Assembly (NCBI GenBank): GCA_945956975.1
Contig: CAMFKC010000053.1
Span: forward strand, 1 to 9,227
Length of the DNA: 9,227 nucleotides
Source of the DNA: an uncultured Methylocystaceae bacterium
GTDB lineage: Bacteria; Pseudomonadota; Alphaproteobacteria; Rhizobiales; Beijerinckiaceae
Reading direction: 5' to 3'
The notes beneath the pieces were generated by a model. The model was not told where the DNA came from. It worked only from the letters and a program-made list of their open reading frames with translations, and made no database searches. This document shows, piece after piece, positions 7,156 to 9,227 of this stretch. Position numbers and translations under genes: made by a program. How positions within the stretch are numbered: position 1 is the stretch's first letter; each line of letters begins with the position of its first letter.

Positions 7156-9211
7156 TTGGACCACGACCTCGTCGGAATCAACGAAATCGCTTCAATGGCA
7201 GGCGTTAGCACGCAGGCAGTCGCAAATTGGCGGGTTAGATCGTCCGATTTTCCTCAACCTTTAAAGGAATTGGCTTCCGGCCCTGTATTTCGCCGCACGC
7301 AAATAAGGGCGTGGCTTAAGCGTAACAATCGCAAGCTGGGATCACTGGAATCGTCATCGTCCTTTTATCCGCGTCTCAAAAGCTTCCGAAACGACGACGA
7401 TGCTCTCTCGAATTGCATCGAGAAAATCGTCGCACAGCTAGAAACCGCCTCTACCACCGGTGATAAGCCAGGAATGCTCTTGGGAAAGATTCAGTCCGGC
7501 AAAACCCGCGGCTTTGTCGGCGTCATTGCAAGAGCTTTCGACCGCGGCTTTGACATGGCTATCGTTTTGACAAAGGGAACCAAGACACTGTCGGCGCAAA
7601 CTGTGCGCCGCCTTGAAAGCGACTTTGCGGAATTCATTGAAGATGACGAATTTCTCGTGGTCGATATTATGAATATGCCCGGAAATCTTCGTCGCAGCGA
7701 ACTGCGTCGAAAGGTCATCATGGTCGCAAAAAAGCAGGCACGAAATCTAGATAAGCTAATCGAGTTCATTGAGACTCATGAAGATTTGCGGGACCGGAGG
7801 GTTCTAATCGTCGACGATGAAGCCGATCTCGCGAGCGTGCGGTTTGTACGTAAGGCGGGAGACGATCTGGTCAATCAAGGCACGATCGCTGATCAAATTG
7901 ATCAGTTACGCACGATGACCAAAGACATTGCGTTTCTGCAGGTGACCGCGACACCTTATTCTCTTTATCTCCAACCACAGGATTATGATGAGGCCGGAGC
8001 AAATTATGTATTCAAGCCAAAACGGCCTGCATTTACAGAGCCCCTGCCCATTCACTCAGGCTATGTAGGCGGAGACGACTACTTCGGCCAATTCGATGAA
8101 GGCGATCCTCGCGCTCGGCTCATCGTTGAGGTCACGGAGCAAGAGCAGGATGCGCTTCGCAGACCAGACAGGCGGCGGATAAGCCCTAGTACTGTTCTCG
8201 ACACAGACAATGTCTCGGGTCTTCGCCGCGCCATCGTCACGTTCATAGTGGCCGTTGGTGTCCGCCGATGGCAGCAGCGCGAAGCAGGCGAGCGAGATAA
8301 GAAATACGCGATGGTAATTCACAACGACATCGCTCGCGCGGCGCACGCTTGGCAAAATGATGTTATCGACTGGATATTTGACGCCATTGTGGATGCGGCC
8401 GAAAGCGAACCTGACCTACTGCGCCCGATGTTCGATGACGCCTTCGAAGATTTACAATCTTCCGTCTTTGCCCACAAAGGCAAGATGCCTCCACGCAACG
8501 AGGCGTTCGACGCATTTATCGACGCACTTCAGAACGACGACGTTGCAGTTGAAAAGATAAATTCTGACAAAAATGTTATGGCTCTTCTCGACGCTAATGC
8601 AGAATTGAGATTGCGTACGCCATACAACATATGGGTCGGAGGCAATATTCTGGATCGTGGCATCACCATCCCAAATTTGATTTCGTTTTATTACGGGCGC
8701 AATCCGAAGACGATGCAGGCAGATACGGTCCTTCAGCACTCCCGCATGTACGGCAATCGTGATCGGCGCGACTTGGCGGTTACTCGCTTCTACACCTCGC
8801 GCGCTGTCTATGATCGACTCTACACAATTAATGCCCTTGAGAACGCTTTGAGAAAGGCGTTCGAAACCGGCGCTCATGACGCTGGCGTAGTTTTCATCCA
8901 GTCAGATGTTGCAGGTCGCGTTCGGCCATGCGCGCCAAACAAGATCCTGCTTAGCGACGTAGTAGCCGTTTCGTCGACAGACATGCTGCTCCCCAGTGAC
9001 TTCCAGACGAAGGGCGGAGCAGCGATGTCAAAAATTCAAGCTGACCTCGACCGTCTAATTTCGCCAGAATGGCGCGACACTGGAAGGTTCATTGCTATCG
9101 AAAGAGAGCGAGCGATCTCGATCATCGATGCCGTCGAAAAAAGCATGGAATTCGACACGGTGGACTTCGAATGGGATGCGATGCGTGGCCTGATCGACTA
9201 CTATTCCGACG
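7156..9211 (+). CDS. Z1-family SF2 helicase-like ATPase with N-terminal HTH, C-terminus cut by adapter
   Basis: The frame is open from TTG 7156 to the adapter, giving 685 native codons with no stop seen. Residues about 5-55 form a helix-turn-helix of the MerR/excisionase kind (EIASMAGVSTQAVANWR, then a wing VFRRTQIRAWLKRN), also seen at the N-terminus of some DNA methyltransferases. The ATPase motifs follow in order: Walker A GKIQSGKT (110-117), Walker B VDDEAD (219-224), motif III TATP (264-267), motif V VGGNILDRGITIPNL (494-508) and a motif VI-like QHSRMYGNRD (527-536). This arrangement is that of Z1 proteins (PF10593), reported in restriction-like operons with MORC/GHKL ATPases, PD-(D/E)XK proteins and methyltransferases. 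A defence role involving DNA recognition or remodelling is inferred from the family. Codons are clearly less GC-rich than in all genes to the left, suggesting transfer. It is probably the first gene of an operon continuing off the contig. Confidence 0.85.
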
Positions 9212-9227
9212 CTGTCTCTTATACACA
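9212..9227. other. Nextera adapter, reverse complement (sequencing artefact)
   Basis: CTGTCTCTTATACACA is the reverse complement of the transposase mosaic end. The genuine DNA ends at about 9211, inside the Z1 gene. The last few residues read in that frame (VSYT) come from the adapter. Confidence 0.98.

Noticed and set aside
8452..8877. 141-residue minus-strand frame
   Set aside because: It is antisense to the helicase motif V/VI region of the Z1 gene; no family resemblance and no ribosome binding site seen.

Overview
The window looks like a contig from a GC-rich alphaproteobacterium, most likely of the Rhizobiales/Hyphomicrobiales type. This is inferred from the style of the proteins (a full-length methylmalonyl-CoA mutase, a short periplasmic lytic transglycosylase, a DUF900 lipoprotein, an amidase operon), not from a marker gene. 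Both ends carry Illumina Nextera transposase adapter sequence (bases 1-32 and 9212-9227). The two genes cut off by the ends are therefore truncated by sequencing or assembly, not by biology.

Left part, 33-2532, minus strand: a compact three-gene unit. An amidase-signature hydrolase comes first, followed after 2 bases by a 68-residue single-pass membrane protein, and after 33 more bases by a DUF6671 protein with two C-terminal zinc-ribbon-like cysteine clusters, which runs into the adapter. Diverging from it at 2734 is an alpha/beta hydrolase lipoprotein (DUF900). It converges on a secreted SLT-type lytic transglycosylase (3985-4653, minus). Upstream of that, on the same strand, is a complete adenosylcobalamin-dependent methylmalonyl-CoA mutase (4795-6960) with a good sigma70-like promoter at about 7014-7043.

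Right part, from about 7045 to the end: base composition drops visibly. One sampled 60-base line of the mutase gene has 41 G/C, and one sampled 60-base line of the right-hand gene has 32. A single plus-strand reading frame starts at a TTG (7156) and stays open to the adapter. It encodes a superfamily-2-helicase-like ATPase of the Z1 family with a helix-turn-helix domain at its N-terminus. Z1 proteins are known from restriction-like operons with MORC/GHKL ATPases, PD-(D/E)XK nucleases and DNA methyltransferases, so this is probably the first gene of a defence operon whose remainder is outside the contig. Its ribosome binding site lies inside the 3' arm of a 50-base near-perfect inverted repeat directly before the start codon. 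This is the most striking non-coding feature of the window and could be a translational lock or an operator.

The left genes are ordinary housekeeping or accessory metabolism. The part worth following is the island-like Z1 gene and its leader. No tRNA, rRNA, CRISPR array or transposase was recognised.
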